64,000 nucleotides of DNA from Castanea sativa (GCF_040712315.1 NC_134023.1:67430757-67494756); one strand, 5' to 3'. Positions 48,255 to 58,909 are shown, numbered from the stretch's first letter. Translations and numbers: made by a program. The notes: generated by a model not told the origin, from the sequence alone.

Positions 48255-50417
48255 CTATTCATTCTTTGGAGATGAGTTCCCGTCCAATGGACCGTCGTCT
48301 GGCTGAGTAGGAGGAAGAACTTCACCTTCATCGGCTAGAGCAGTGACGGCAAACACTTCATCTGTACTTTCTGACTGGACGGATTGCGCGAGTGTTTGCC
48401 CTTGAGCATCAATGTTGATATGAGATACGTCCAAGTCAGGGTACGACGACTTAACCTAACGGATAGCGTCATCGAACCCGTCTGCAAAGGAGTTTCCAAG
48501 CTCCGTTAGAAGATTCTCAGAATCACGGTATTCCTGGACGGCTATCTCCTTTGCATTGTCAAGCTTCGATACTGTCTCCGTCAGCTGCTTCTCTTTGTCC
48601 TTCAAAAGTTCGCGTAGATGCCCATTCTCTTTCTCTACTTCGCCTCTAACTTGCTCCGAGCACTTGAGCTTTCTGTCCATATTGATCTTATAGGTCTTCA
48701 GCTCGTGTAACTCATCCTCCATCGTCTTGTTTTTCTGTCTCAGACGGTCCATGGATGTCTCATGATTAAGGCAACGGCCAAAAAGCCCCTTCATCATCAC
48801 CATGGCCTGGAAGCGAAACACAATGTCATGATAATGACGGGTGTAAAGGAACTTAGCAACAATACTAGACGGATCCAAAATTACCTGTGCAAGGGTGAAA
48901 AGACCCGTTTCACCCATCGCCTCTGTCGAATGGTTGCCAAGGTCTGCGTAGTCGTCAGCTGTCAGCATGGACGACATCTTCTCAAGGGCATAGCTGGAAT
49001 CTTCCCGGAAGAGAACGGGTGGTTTCTCCCCTGAAGGTGCTGGACCCTTCATTAAGCCTTTGCCTTTTCCATGTTTGACGGGCGTTTTCTCAGCTTGCAA
49101 GGCCACGACGGGCTCGACGGTGGTCTTTTGTTTCTTTTGAGGACGGTCCGTCTTTTCATGATGAGTTCGTTTTGACGGTACCGTCGGGGCCGTCTCCTTT
49201 GTTTGACCCCCGTCCTGCTTTTTCTTCGCTGCTTGTTGTTTAATGAGGGCTCTCCTCCTGGCGGCGTCCATCTCTGCAAATCAAAGACGGATGAGAAAGG
49301 AAAGGTAAAGTAAAGCAAAAGAAAAATGAAAGATGGGTATAGTTTTGACGAACTTACGTTTTCGAATTCTGTTATCGTATTGACGGGTAGCGGATGAAGG
49401 TTCGGGTCCGTCACAATACCAGTGAAGCGTATCGAGTGTGACGAGTTGAGCCCAAGTTCTTTCCTGCAGTTTCGTCTTGTTAAAAATTCTCTCCAAAAAA
49501 CTCCACTGCTCCAAGTTAACCTGAGGACGGTCCCGAGCTGCAATAAGGGACGGTTAGACCTAGAAAATAAGTTAAATTAACTTCAAAGACTGGACGGAAG
49601 CAAAAAGGGTACACATACCCGACGGAGGCATTATGCCCCATGTTGTGTCGACGGGCATGTTAGTTACATCTCCTGGACGACACATCCATTCGTCCCCTTC
49701 CAAGAAGAAGTAACGACTCTTCCAGTCTCTGTTCGAGTCTGGAGTGTCACTGACGAGCCTCAATAAGGGACTTCTAGCTGCAAAGCTATACATCCCCTTG
49801 GATTTGACAATCTCTGTTGGACGGTAACAATGGAAAAATTCTTCCACCGTCAATCTTCGGGCACCTTCAGACATCGCCCCATACAAAACCTCAACCCCAA
49901 TGAACACTCTCCAGGCATTTGGGGAGATTTGGGTGACGGACAGACCAAGATATTGAAGAAGTTGACGGTGAAGAGAACTTAATGGAAATCTGAGCCCCGC
50001 CTTTAAAGCTTGCTCGTAGATCCCAACACCGTCTACTCCCTTGTAGTAGCATTTCTCGGATTTTTCGGGAAGGCGTAGACGGATGTTGTCTGGTATTTGG
50101 TACTTGGTCCTAAGTGTGTTGAGTTGAGATTCGGTCATGGACGACCTAAAATCGTTTACCGTTCAGAGAGGCAGCATGACGAACTCCCTAAGGCCATCCG
50201 GGCCAATTACTGACTGGACGGGGGGATCCACACCGTCCAAGCTACTACTGGACGACTCTGAACTCTCCGTCTCCAGACCACCATCAAGGGAAGAAGAGGT
50301 ACTTGACGGATTCCTCTCTTCACATGAAGTGTCAGGATCTCTTGGACCTGACGGAAACTTTTCATCGTAGCCCACCCCCTCACGGACAAACGACTGGTTA
50401 CTTGACGCACTAGACAT
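48255..50417 (-). pseudogene. Spliced antisense gene of element 2 (Transposase_28-like; two stops)
   Basis: Three exons can be read on the minus strand: 50417-49619, 49537-49358 and 49273-48255. Introns are GTATGT...CAG (49618-49538) and GTAAGT...CAG (49357-49274), both phase 1, and the joins keep the frame. The N-terminus (MSSASSNQSF) is Ser/Asp-rich. Next comes a domain like Transposase_28 / putative gypsy-type (KAGLRFPLSSLHRQLL, SPNAWRVFIGVEVLYG). Then a basic linker starting RKQMDAARRR, and a coiled-coil-like C-terminal half. In-frame stops are TGA 50165-50163 and TAG 48458-48456; after the second the frame stays open 67 more codons. The protein's role is unknown. Confidence 0.78.
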
Positions 50418-50662
50418 TACCTACATTTATGACGGTATGACCTAAGACACTGACGGATCTAAAGAAAGCACATATATTTGAAACAATAAAATTAAAGGGA
50501 AGACGGAGAAAGGTTTGGAATACATACCGGAGCGAGATTGTTTCTGACGAGGAACAATGGACGGATCTGCTGAACAACAGGAAGACACAATAGATGTGAC
50601 GGATTGCACTCTACTCGCTAATTTTTTGATAAGAAGAGAAAATGAAGGGAGAAAAATCTGGC

Positions 50663-50670
50663 TTTTTATA
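50663..50670 (-). promoter_or_regulatory. Candidate TATA box of the antisense gene
   Basis: On the minus strand TATAAAAA lies about 250 bases upstream of the antisense ATG. A candidate 5' UTR intron (50527-50421, GTATGT...TAG) ends just before the ATG. This suggests the antisense gene has its own promoter rather than using an LTR. Confidence 0.5.
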
Positions 50671-50873
50671 GAATTAAGGGCACAGAATACGAAGCGACGC
50701 CTCGTTTTGGGGAAATAGCCAATCCACGGGTGCCACGTGCTCTTCGTCAGAAATGCAGGCCACGTGTCATCCGTTGTGGTATATCAAGGCCGTCCCCACT
50801 TAATACATTGTTTTTAGTCATTCCATGGATCCGTCAGGTTCTAAGGACGGATCCAAGGACTGAAGGGGGCAAC

Positions 50874-51373
50874 TGAAGGGGATAAAAATAGTAAATGGAT
50901 GGAGATAATGAGGACGGATAGACGCTGTAAGTGAATTCGGCTATGACGGTTAAGTATTGCTTAATATCCGTCTTATATAAATAAAGTGTGGATTCCACGT
51001 GGCATGTTGTTTGATATATTTCAGATGAGCTTTTGCTTTATCCCCACGCAAGCGTGCATACTTGGACTTCTTGCGACACACGTTTGGGAAGACTCCTATA
51101 TGGAAAGGAACTTGAGAAGGAAGTTGTATCCTAAAAGAAAGGTAATTCTACTCAATATAAATACCCCAGAAACCCTAGGTACGAAGGGACGCACAATATT
51201 CTTAACTCTGGCACTCTAGGGTTAAAAGGAACAAGATTCTAACTTGACCTTCGGAGGGTATTCGGCCGACACCACACCGATGCTCCCTTCTAGGTCCTTT
51301 GTTTTCTTTTTGCAGGTATTGCTTTCGTTAGAGGAGCGCTTGCAACTCACTGGTGATATTTTCGGCATCATCA
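50874..51373 (+). repeat. 3' LTR of element 2
   Basis: It matches the 5' LTR at 496 of 500 sites, ends GGCATCATCA and is followed by GGCCC. The purine-rich GAAGGGGGC at 50863-50871 is the likely polypurine tract. Confidence 0.95.
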
Positions 51374-51378
51374 GGCCC

Positions 51379-52601
51379 CTTCTGCAAAAAAGAGAGAGAC
51401 CATGTCCAAAAGTTGGGCCCCTGATCAAGAACCGAACTAAACTCATGGTACTGTAATTTTAGACCGATAACCAGTTTTTGTCTTCTTCTTTTTTGTTTTT
51501 TTTTTTTGGTTGAAAAAAGAGGTTATATCTTAGAAAAAATATTCTTTTCTCTAATGGCTTTAAATTTTGCTTTAATGAAACTATCTTCTCAAGTTGTGTT
51601 GGACATTAGATAGGTTGTGCACTTGTGCAATATCATGTAATGCGGAAGTCTACTGTCCCGATCAATAATTATATATTTAATTTTTATTAGATTCTTTATA
51701 TATAAATTTTGCAATCATCAAGTTTTTATTTATTTTTTATTATACAATTACAAACATTAAAGGAACCATAATCCCAAAACTTATAGAATTGCTCCACTCG
51801 GTTTTGTCATTTTCTTGGTACAATCATATATAAATACTAAGTCTAATATAAAAACCGAACAAAATATGAAAGTCCAAAAATGAGAACTTTGAAAAGTAAA
51901 ATGTTAAAATAAAAATAAACCTAAGGACTAAAATAAACTTTTGTCTTTTCTTTTAATAGAAAACTTAATGTCAGGTACAAAATGTAACAAGAGTCATATT
52001 TTAGGGTACAAAATGCGTATTCGAAAAGTTTAGAGTACAAAATGAAATATATGGTATTATTTAGGGCGGTAACATATAATTTCTCTAAAACTTGACCTGA
52101 CAGGATAAAAGACTAGAAATATTAATTGCTAATCAAACATTATTATATATGTATAGAATATGGTATAGATATTAGATATTATACATTTGAGGTTTCTATC
52201 TCAATGGACAAAACAAATTTCAATTCAACTGATTATATGATGCATTTGACGTAGTATAATTTTTTTTTATTCTATACTTTGTATATTTGCATTTGCTGGA
52301 TACTCTTTTATCGTTCTTTGAACTCACTTTTAGACTCTTTAATAAACAAGTTAGATTTTCAACATTGAGTTGAATTATGTACCTATAAATACAAATTTCA
52401 TTATTTTTTATGTTGGATTAGATATATTTATACTGACAGATATAAATAATGTTGAGTTGAATTGGAAAATTGCACTTACATCCACAATAATCACACTAGA
52501 AGTCATCTTATATTATTATTATTATTTTGTTGATAATTTGGATAGTTACAATTAAAAATGAGAATTTATATTCTAAATGTCACCATTAAAAATATTAAAA
52601 A
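51379..52601. other. Remainder of NLR 2 upstream flank and AT-rich DNA
   Basis: Bases 51379-51640 continue the interrupted NLR 2 flank (GACCATGTCCAAAAGTTGGG, ACTCATGGTACTG) and match 1470-1690, 16020-16150 and 58140-58290. The rest is AT-rich without a recognisable gene. Confidence 0.55.
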
Positions 52602-53366
52602 GTGCTTGTGAGGAGTAAAGGACTCAAGCAGGCATTTGAGCCTTTGGGCTCTAGTAAGATGGGCCGATCTGTTCTTGAGCTAAGGATCTGTTGGTACTGC
52701 GAATCGGCCCACACGCCGAGGGTCCGAGGACACATCCGAGGGTGAGTTTCTCCTCAGACGGACCCAAGAGAACTTGGAGCTTCATTATAAAGGTCAAGGC
52801 ACAACTCTAGGAAGACTTTGGTTAGAAGGGGGAACCCTTGGATGTTGTAGACACACCGGTGTTAGGAAAATATCATAAGCAAAGGCTGCTATCTCCACAT
52901 TAAAGACTCTGCACCTACTCCCTGGCCGCATTAATGGGAGGTGACCCCTGAACAGTAGAACTGAAACTTCTGGTTACTATTCAAAGGCACTAAGGGAGGA
53001 AATATCTAGGGGGAAGGGAATTTGAGCAACACGTGGATAAAGCACTAGAGAAAGAAGTATTTAAAGGGGGCTAAGGCCAAAAGAAGGGGGATCGGTCAAT
53101 TGTAAAGAAAGAAACAAAGAATTGTAATCTTTAAGAAATAAAGAGAAATAAGAGAGAGGTAGTCCTCGGCTTACATCCGAGGAGGTCCATTTGCAGTTAT
53201 CATCTGTTATTTACAAGTATTTTCATACTTTAGCTTGTTGTCAGTTTCTCAGCACCTCTAACCTAGATTTCAAGCCCGCACTCTACAAATTTCATTGTTT
53301 AAGGCTCGTTGGGCCTGAGCCCATAATTATATTTGAGTCCAGGTACAATTATGCACTTACAGTGCT
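52602..53366 (+). mobile_element. Solo LTR related to element 1
   Basis: The LTR 52607-53361 starts TGTGAGGAG and ends ATGCACTTACA. It aligns along its whole length with the element 1 LTR (GCACCTACTCCCTGGCCGCA, AACACGTGGATAAAGCA, CGGCTTACATCCGAGGAGGT). A perfect duplication GTGCT flanks it at 52602-52606 and 53362-53366. No internal region is present, so it is the product of LTR-LTR recombination. Confidence 0.92.
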
Positions 53367-54889
53367 AATTAAACTACATATATGGAAAAGTTGCCAAAAA
53401 GAATGAATGTATAATCAAAAGCCATCTTCTATCCTGTTTGATAAGATTATAGGGGCAAAAAAAATTTCTTAAGGACATCGTAAATGTTTTGAATGATATA
53501 TAAAGTTTATAAACCCTTGCGTAGTAGTTAGTAGAGCAACAAGGACCACACCAATTAAATAATATTCAGCAACAAGACTGCATTGAATAAAACCAACCAT
53601 TTGAACTATAGAAAATTGTTCAAATGACTAAACAAAAAGCAGAGTTGCCAGATAGAATAATTAATAAATTTCCCGTAAAGTTTTTAGAAATAGCATAAAT
53701 AACCACCAAGAGAAAGAAGAAAATCAAAGAGAGAGAATACTCGTATTTTTGTTGAACAAATCTTGGAATGAATAAATGAGGGAGGTGCATAAGAAGAATT
53801 AGCAAATAGATGGAAAAAAATCTGTTGAATTATATTGTTTAAGTATTTTTAATATATGTGTAAATAAAAAGGTACGTAAAATTATGTATAATATTATTTA
53901 AAATAAGTTAAAACTACCGTGTCAAACGAGCCAACGTTGAAGAAATCTTGAAATGAATAAAAGGGAGGTGCATCGAAATAATAACAAATCTATGGGAAAC
54001 ACGAGATGGTATGGATGATACTACAGAGTCCAGACAGTACACTGCTGGCAAACAACGTGTTCTTTAAATATTACACTATCAGGAGTGATCTTTAACATCA
54101 TGAGATATTTGAAAAAAGGAATCCTCTTGATATTAACTACTTCCAAGAAAAGCAGGACCGAGTTTCAATGTTGACTAGATGCAACGTGTTCTTTAAATAT
54201 TACACTGTCAGGAGTAATTTTTAACAAAAATGATTGGGATCCGGTGCAATTGCACCGTGCAATTCACCCATCTCTTCATAAATTTTTTTTTCTTTTACTT
54301 TTTTATTTTTACTTTTTTTTTATATTGAATGGCTGAGATTTATGCATCAAATGTATTACGTACTGCAACTGATCTCAATCATGATATTTTTGATAAAAAG
54401 ATCCTCTTGATATTAACTACACACAAGACCCATAAAAAAAAAAAACTACACCCAAGAAAAGGAGGACCGAGTTTCAATGTTGACGAATTTCATCGATATC
54501 ATTAGTTTTATTTTTCAGTTTCTTGGTACAATCAAGCAAAGAAGAAGCAACCAATGGTCACGTGAAGCACAACGGAAGTGTTGGGCCTCGAGCCCCTTCA
54601 GAATCTAAAGAAAATTAGTGCAACCGAGGATTAGCTGTTAATTTTGTTCCCTAGCTGATAATTTAACGTGCCAGCCATACGTCATTCTAACAAAGGACAC
54701 TTCGTTTTATATAAATAATAAGAATTTTGTTACTGTGTGTGCTATGACACATAATAATTAATTATTTTTAAAAATAATTTTTTGAGAATTGAAAAAGTAT
54801 TGACAGTTTTTTAATTTTTGAAAAAATATTTTTAAAAATAGATAGTTTAATATGTGCCTTTAGGGGACACATTAACCGAGCCCAAATAA
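53367..54889. other. AT-rich DNA with NLR-flank relics
   Basis: 54465-54720 is a third copy of the NLR upstream flank (GACCGAGTTTCAATGTTGAC, TTGGGCCTCGAGCCCCTTC, GCCAGCCATACGTCATTCT). Short pieces of it and of the HSP70 3' flank (GGAATCCTCTTGATATTAAC) also occur near 54118, 54150 and 54400. No NLR coding sequence follows, and no gene is visible. Confidence 0.6.
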
Positions 54890-54923
54890 TAAAGCAAAAA
54901 TATAAAATTAACCCTCTAACTTT

Positions 54924-55060
54924 TGGGTCTGTTTGGTAAGCATACTCAAACTTACATTTTTACATTTTAAACAATTTTATACATATTTTCACACTTTTTC
55001 ACCCACACAAATTTCAAAAACTACAAAATCTCATCTCAAACTACTCTACCAAACACCCCT
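54924..55060. mobile_element. Small MITE nested in the left arm
   Basis: Ends TGGGTCTGTTTGGTA and TACCAAACACCCCT are inverted repeats. The right arm of the host element reads straight through this point, so the 137-base insertion came after the host element formed. Confidence 0.65.
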
Positions 55061-55527
55061 TAATGTTTTTCATTTCAGTTTTCTAACTTTCAGTTTTGTC
55101 ATTTCAGTCCTCTAACTTTCAATTTTTGTCAATCCAAGCTTCCATTAAAAGCCAATCAGGGGCTGTCGTTAGTGCCACTTAAACAATGCCATTTTTGCCT
55201 CTTTTTTTTTTTAATTTCGGAATTAAAAGGAAAAAAGAAAAATCTGTAAAAAAGAAAAAAAAAACATTTTAAATATTTTTTTTAAAATGATTTAAAAAAC
55301 CCCCTTCCCCTAAAATCTTTTTTTTTTTTTTTTGAAAACCCCCTTCCCCTAAAATCAAAACCCAAATCCCTAACGTAAATCCCAAACATTGAGAGAGGAA
55401 GAATCACCGGTTTAAGAGAGAGAGAGAGAGGCCGAGTCCGTTTGAGAGAGAGGCTTAGTCAGATTGAGAGTCCGAGATAGATCGAAAATACCAACCACGA
55501 TCGTTACTACTATTTTTTTTCTATGCA

Positions 55528-56043
55528 GTGGTTCTCTGCGCACCCTTCTTATCGTGCGTCAGGACAATAACAGAAATTGAAGCCTTAACATCTTTCAAAT
55601 TCAATCTCCACGATCCACTTGGAGTGTTGAACGGCTGGGATTCGTCGTCGCCATTAGCTCCCTGTGATTGGCGTGGAGTCGCGTGCTCTAGCAACCGAGT
55701 CACCGAGCTCCGATTGCCTCGCCTCCAACTCGGTGGCCGACTCAGTGACCGTCTCGTTGACCTAACCATGTTGCGGGAGCTGAGTCTATCTCGGACTCTC
55801 AATCCGACTAAGCCTCTCTCTCAAACGGACTTGACCTCTCTCTCTCTCTCTCTTAAACCGGCGATTCTTCCTCTCTCAATGTTAGGGATTTACGTTAGGG
55901 ATTTGGGTTTTGATTTCAGGGGAAGGGGGTTTTCAAATAAAAAGATTTCAGGGGAAGGGGGATGTTGTCGTTCCCCTAAAAATGTTTTTTTTTTTCTTTT
56001 CTTACAGAATTTTCTTTTTACAGATTTTTTTTTTTCCTTTTAA
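55528..56043 (+). pseudogene. Chimeric frame: LRR receptor-kinase N-terminus plus TIR sequence
   Basis: Within a 171-codon frame the first 90 codons encode the start of an LRR receptor-like kinase. They include a signal-peptide-like end (LCAPFLSC), the LRRNT_2 domain (EIEALTSFKFNLHDPLGVLN, CDWRGVACSSNRVTELRLPR) and the beginning of the first repeat (LQLGGRLSDRLVDLTMLREL). After that the frame runs into the right TIR and codes for low-complexity residues. The kinase and most repeats are absent. It is an exon fragment captured from a full gene elsewhere. Whether it is transcribed is unknown. Confidence 0.75.
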
Positions 56044-56228
56044 TTCTAAAATAAAAAAAAGGCAAAAACAGCGTAGTTTAAGTGACACTAACAGCAGCCC
56101 TTAACTGGCTTTTAACGGAAGCCTAGATTGACAAAAATTGAAAGGTAGAGGAATGAAATGACAAAACTGAAAGTTAGAGGACTGAAATGAAAAACATTGA
56201 AAGTTAGAGGGTCAGTTTTGCATTTTTT

Positions 56229-56429
56229 TCCTAATAATAATAATTGGTCATGTTAACTGGGGCTCTTAAAATAATAGTTAACAATTTATTTTAGGAAAAT
56301 TTTGTTTTGATACTATTTTTATGAAAAACTAGTCACAGATCCATGCGATGAGTGAGAATAAATAAATAATTTATAATTGTAATATAATGTATAATTTGTT
56401 CTCTCTAAAAATTAAACAATTGCTATTCG
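56229..56429. other. AT-rich spacer
   Basis: No gene is visible. It contains ACTAGTCACAGATCCATGCGATG near 56329, a motif that may be the edge of an unidentified repeat. Confidence 0.3.
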
Positions 56430-57670
56430 GTCCAATTAGGTCTACTCCACTTTGGTCTCATTTGGTCCACTCGATCAATTTCGGTGCATTTTGAACAAAT
56501 TGAGACTTAAATTAATTCTTTTGTAGGCTGCCTTGTCAAATTTAGCTCAAATTTTTTTTTTTCTTAATGTTGGGTTGAAAAGTATGAGATTTTATTATAT
56601 CTGGGCTAAGCTCTTCAGTTTTGAATAAAAAAATCCAAACAAAATAAAAATAAAAAATTAGAGATATGAGCCCTAAAAATGATAAATATTCAAATGTATT
56701 ATTTGGTCCACATCGGTCCTATTCAGTCCACATTGGTCTATTCTGCCCACTTTGGTTCTATTCGGTCCACATTATCCTATTTGGTCTTGGTCCTATTTAG
56801 TCGACATTGGTCCAATTCGGTCCTATTTGTTCCTACTCGGTTCACATTGGTCCACTCTGTCCTATTCAGTTCACTTTGGTCCTATCCAGTCCTCCCTGTT
56901 TCCATTCGGTCCTATTTTGTCCATTCAGTCCACTATGTTCCATTTGGTCCATTTGTGTTCACTTTGGTCCATTTAAACCACTTAGATTCATTTGTGTTCA
57001 CTTCAGTCCATATTAATCTACTTCAGTCCATTTTTATACACTTGCATATAGGCATAGGAAGAAGACATGTTTAGGTTAAGAGTACTAATTCTAAATCCAT
57101 ATATATATATATATATAACATGTAATATCTAAAATCTTAAGCATAACATTTATTATTGGTACACTTATTTTGAGCCACATTAACATAGCATTTCAGTCCA
57201 CTTTAGTCCTGCTAAATTTTAGTGAAAGTTTTTCTAAACATTAAGGTTATAAGTATACAAATCTAATATTTATGGTAGTTACTCATTTATTTTAACATCA
57301 TTACTTTTAAATGAATTGCATGAGGTTGATTATATATTCAAGCAAAAAATAATAAAATAAATAAACAAATATGTGTGTGCGTGTGTGTGTAACTGGACCG
57401 AATTGACCTTATGTACCAAATTGGATCGAATAAACCTAACTAGACCGAATTGACCAAATTGCACTGAATAGATCGAAGTGAAATAAATGGATTGTATGGA
57501 CCGGGTAAGACTGAACAGGACTGAATTGACCAAAGCAGACTGAATGGACCGAATTAGACTGAATGGACCGATCTAGGCCGAATAGACCTAAGTGGACCGT
57601 ATGGACCAAATTGACGTAACTGGACCGAATTGGCTAAATTGGACTGAAAAGACCTAGTTGGACCATCTCG
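56430..57670. repeat. Inverted pair of GGTCCA minisatellite arrays
   Basis: 56430-56480 and 56700-57035 consist of degenerate units like TTCGGTCCACATTGGTCCTA. 57385-57665 consists of their complement (TGGACCGAATTGACC, ACTGAATGGACCGA). About 350 bases of AT-rich DNA lie between. Open frames here (for example 56679-57074) are by-products of the repeat. The layout resembles a foldback element with repetitive ends, but termini and target duplications were not found. Confidence 0.75.
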
Positions 57671-57953
57671 TGAAGTGCCCAGGATCATCGACCTACAATA
57701 ACATGATGACATCTTTTGTGAAATCACGTCGAGGTGATTTGATTTGGCCTCCAAATTCCGTGTGGTTGTCCCTTTGGGTTGGAAGACACTGCAAGACTAC
57801 TTTGTCGCGGGTAGATCTGCTTCTATCAGAGGATCTTTACACTACATTCCATCTAGTTGATCGACACTGACTACGGTATCATGGTGTTCATATCTTTCGA
57901 ATGAACTAAGTGACCCTTTGTCACGAGAAGAGAACAATAACTTGTCTTTTCCC

Positions 57954-58135
57954 CCACAGACGGTGCCAAACTGATGATGCCAAAATCATCAGTTGGGTCA
58001 CTCATTCAATCTGGAGCACTAGACGATCTTATAGGGCCTGCAAGATAAATGAAAGATAGATCGAAAAAACCATCGGGTTAAAAATAGATAGTTGATGCAG
58101 TCTCTGACGTAGCTTAACAATAAATTGTAATAACC
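57954..58135 (-). mobile_element. Relic of an LTR retrotransposon (LTR end and primer-binding site)
   Basis: On the minus strand an LTR-like end CTGATGATTTTGGCATCATC is followed by TTTGGCACCGTCTGTGG, nearly the primer-binding site of elements 1 and 2 (TGGCGCCGTCTGTGG). The LTR-like part ends in an inverted repeat ATGAT/ATCAT and resembles the LTR end of element 2. The internal region continues to lower coordinates but is not recognisable. Confidence 0.5.
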
Positions 58136-58378
58136 TCACAGTACTATAATTTTAGCTAACCGGTTTTCACCTTAAAAATAAATTTTTTTTTAAAAGAAGA
58201 GATTTAAAAAAAAAAATTGTTGAAAAATATCTTAGAAAAAAGGTTTTATGTTCTCTAATGCTTTAAATCTCGCTTTAATGAAACTTTATTCTCTAGCAGC
58301 AGGGACGAACCCACGTTGGGCTGGATTGGTCCCACGCCTCCCTTTATAATTTCTGAAAATCAAATATTACTTATAGTG

Positions 58379-58624
58379 CTGGTTTGGATCCAGCTTATTG
58401 CTGCGTCCACGTTTTACTTTTTTTTTTTTTTTTTTTTCCTGTTGCAGGGGACAAGCGCTCAGTGCGCGTACTGTGCGTGCACTGTGCGCGCATTGTTCAT
58501 GTACTTTTTTAAAAAAATTTTATTAAAAATGGGTCCCGCAGTACTATTCACACATTTAAAAATTATTTTGCTACAGTGTTCTCAGTTTTCAGTTTTCAGT
58601 AATAAGTTCTATCCAAACGGACCA
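58379..58624. mobile_element. MITE with GTTTGGAT-type ends
   Basis: Ends CTGGTTTGGATCCAGCTTATT and AATAAGTTCTATCCAAACGGACCA are imperfect inverted repeats. ATAGTG flanks the element on both sides (58373-58378, 58625-58630). No coding content. It contains a GC-rich CAGTGCGCGTACTGTGCGTG stretch. Confidence 0.6.
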
Positions 58625-58909
58625 ATAGTGTAATGGTCCAAAATTCCCCCCCCCCCTAATCCCAACGGCGCCCACATCTGCTGCTTCTTAAAATAATTTT
58701 TTTGTGAAAAAATTTAAATTTTATCTTCTTAAAAATTTGATTAGTTCAAATGCTTTCAAAAAAAAAAAAAAAAAGGTAAGCTAATCTATAACTTGTATCT
58801 CTATACTAAATATGAAACCTTTTAACATAAAACATTTTTAAAAATATCATATTCTACATTATTTGGTATTTTTAGTGGCTAAAAAAAAAATACTTACATT
58901 GTAAACAAT

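Larger units (their letters stand above)
41699..51378 (+). mobile_element. Ty3/gypsy (Tat lineage) LTR retrotransposon, element 2 (young)
   Basis: LTRs at 41704-42203 and 50874-51373 are each 500 bases and differ at four sites. The target-site duplication GGCCC is perfect (41699-41703 and 51374-51378). Inside are a primer-binding site, gag-pol in essentially one frame, a palindromic tandem array, a spliced antisense gene and a polypurine tract. It has the second RNase H of the Tat lineage. Stops and two indels break gag-pol. The insertion lies upstream of NLR 2 in the opposite orientation. Confidence 0.95.
54894..56228. mobile_element. Long-TIR (Pack-MULE-like) element with captured gene fragment
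   Basis: 54894-55482 and 55781-56228 are inverted repeats (outer ends AAATTAACCCTCTAAC and GTTAGAGGGTCAGTTTTG). Allowing for a nested MITE in the left arm, each arm is about 440 bases. The centre, about 300 bases, is host-like coding DNA. Flanking AATAATAA on both sides could be an 8-9 base target-site duplication, as for Mutator-like elements, but it is low-complexity. No transposase is present. Long TIRs around a gene fragment are the Pack-MULE layout, and the family call is an inference. Confidence 0.7.

Noticed and set aside
56679..57074. 131-codon frame rich in HIGPIQS-like repeats
   Set aside because: It is a translation of the GGTCCA minisatellite, open in several frames at once.
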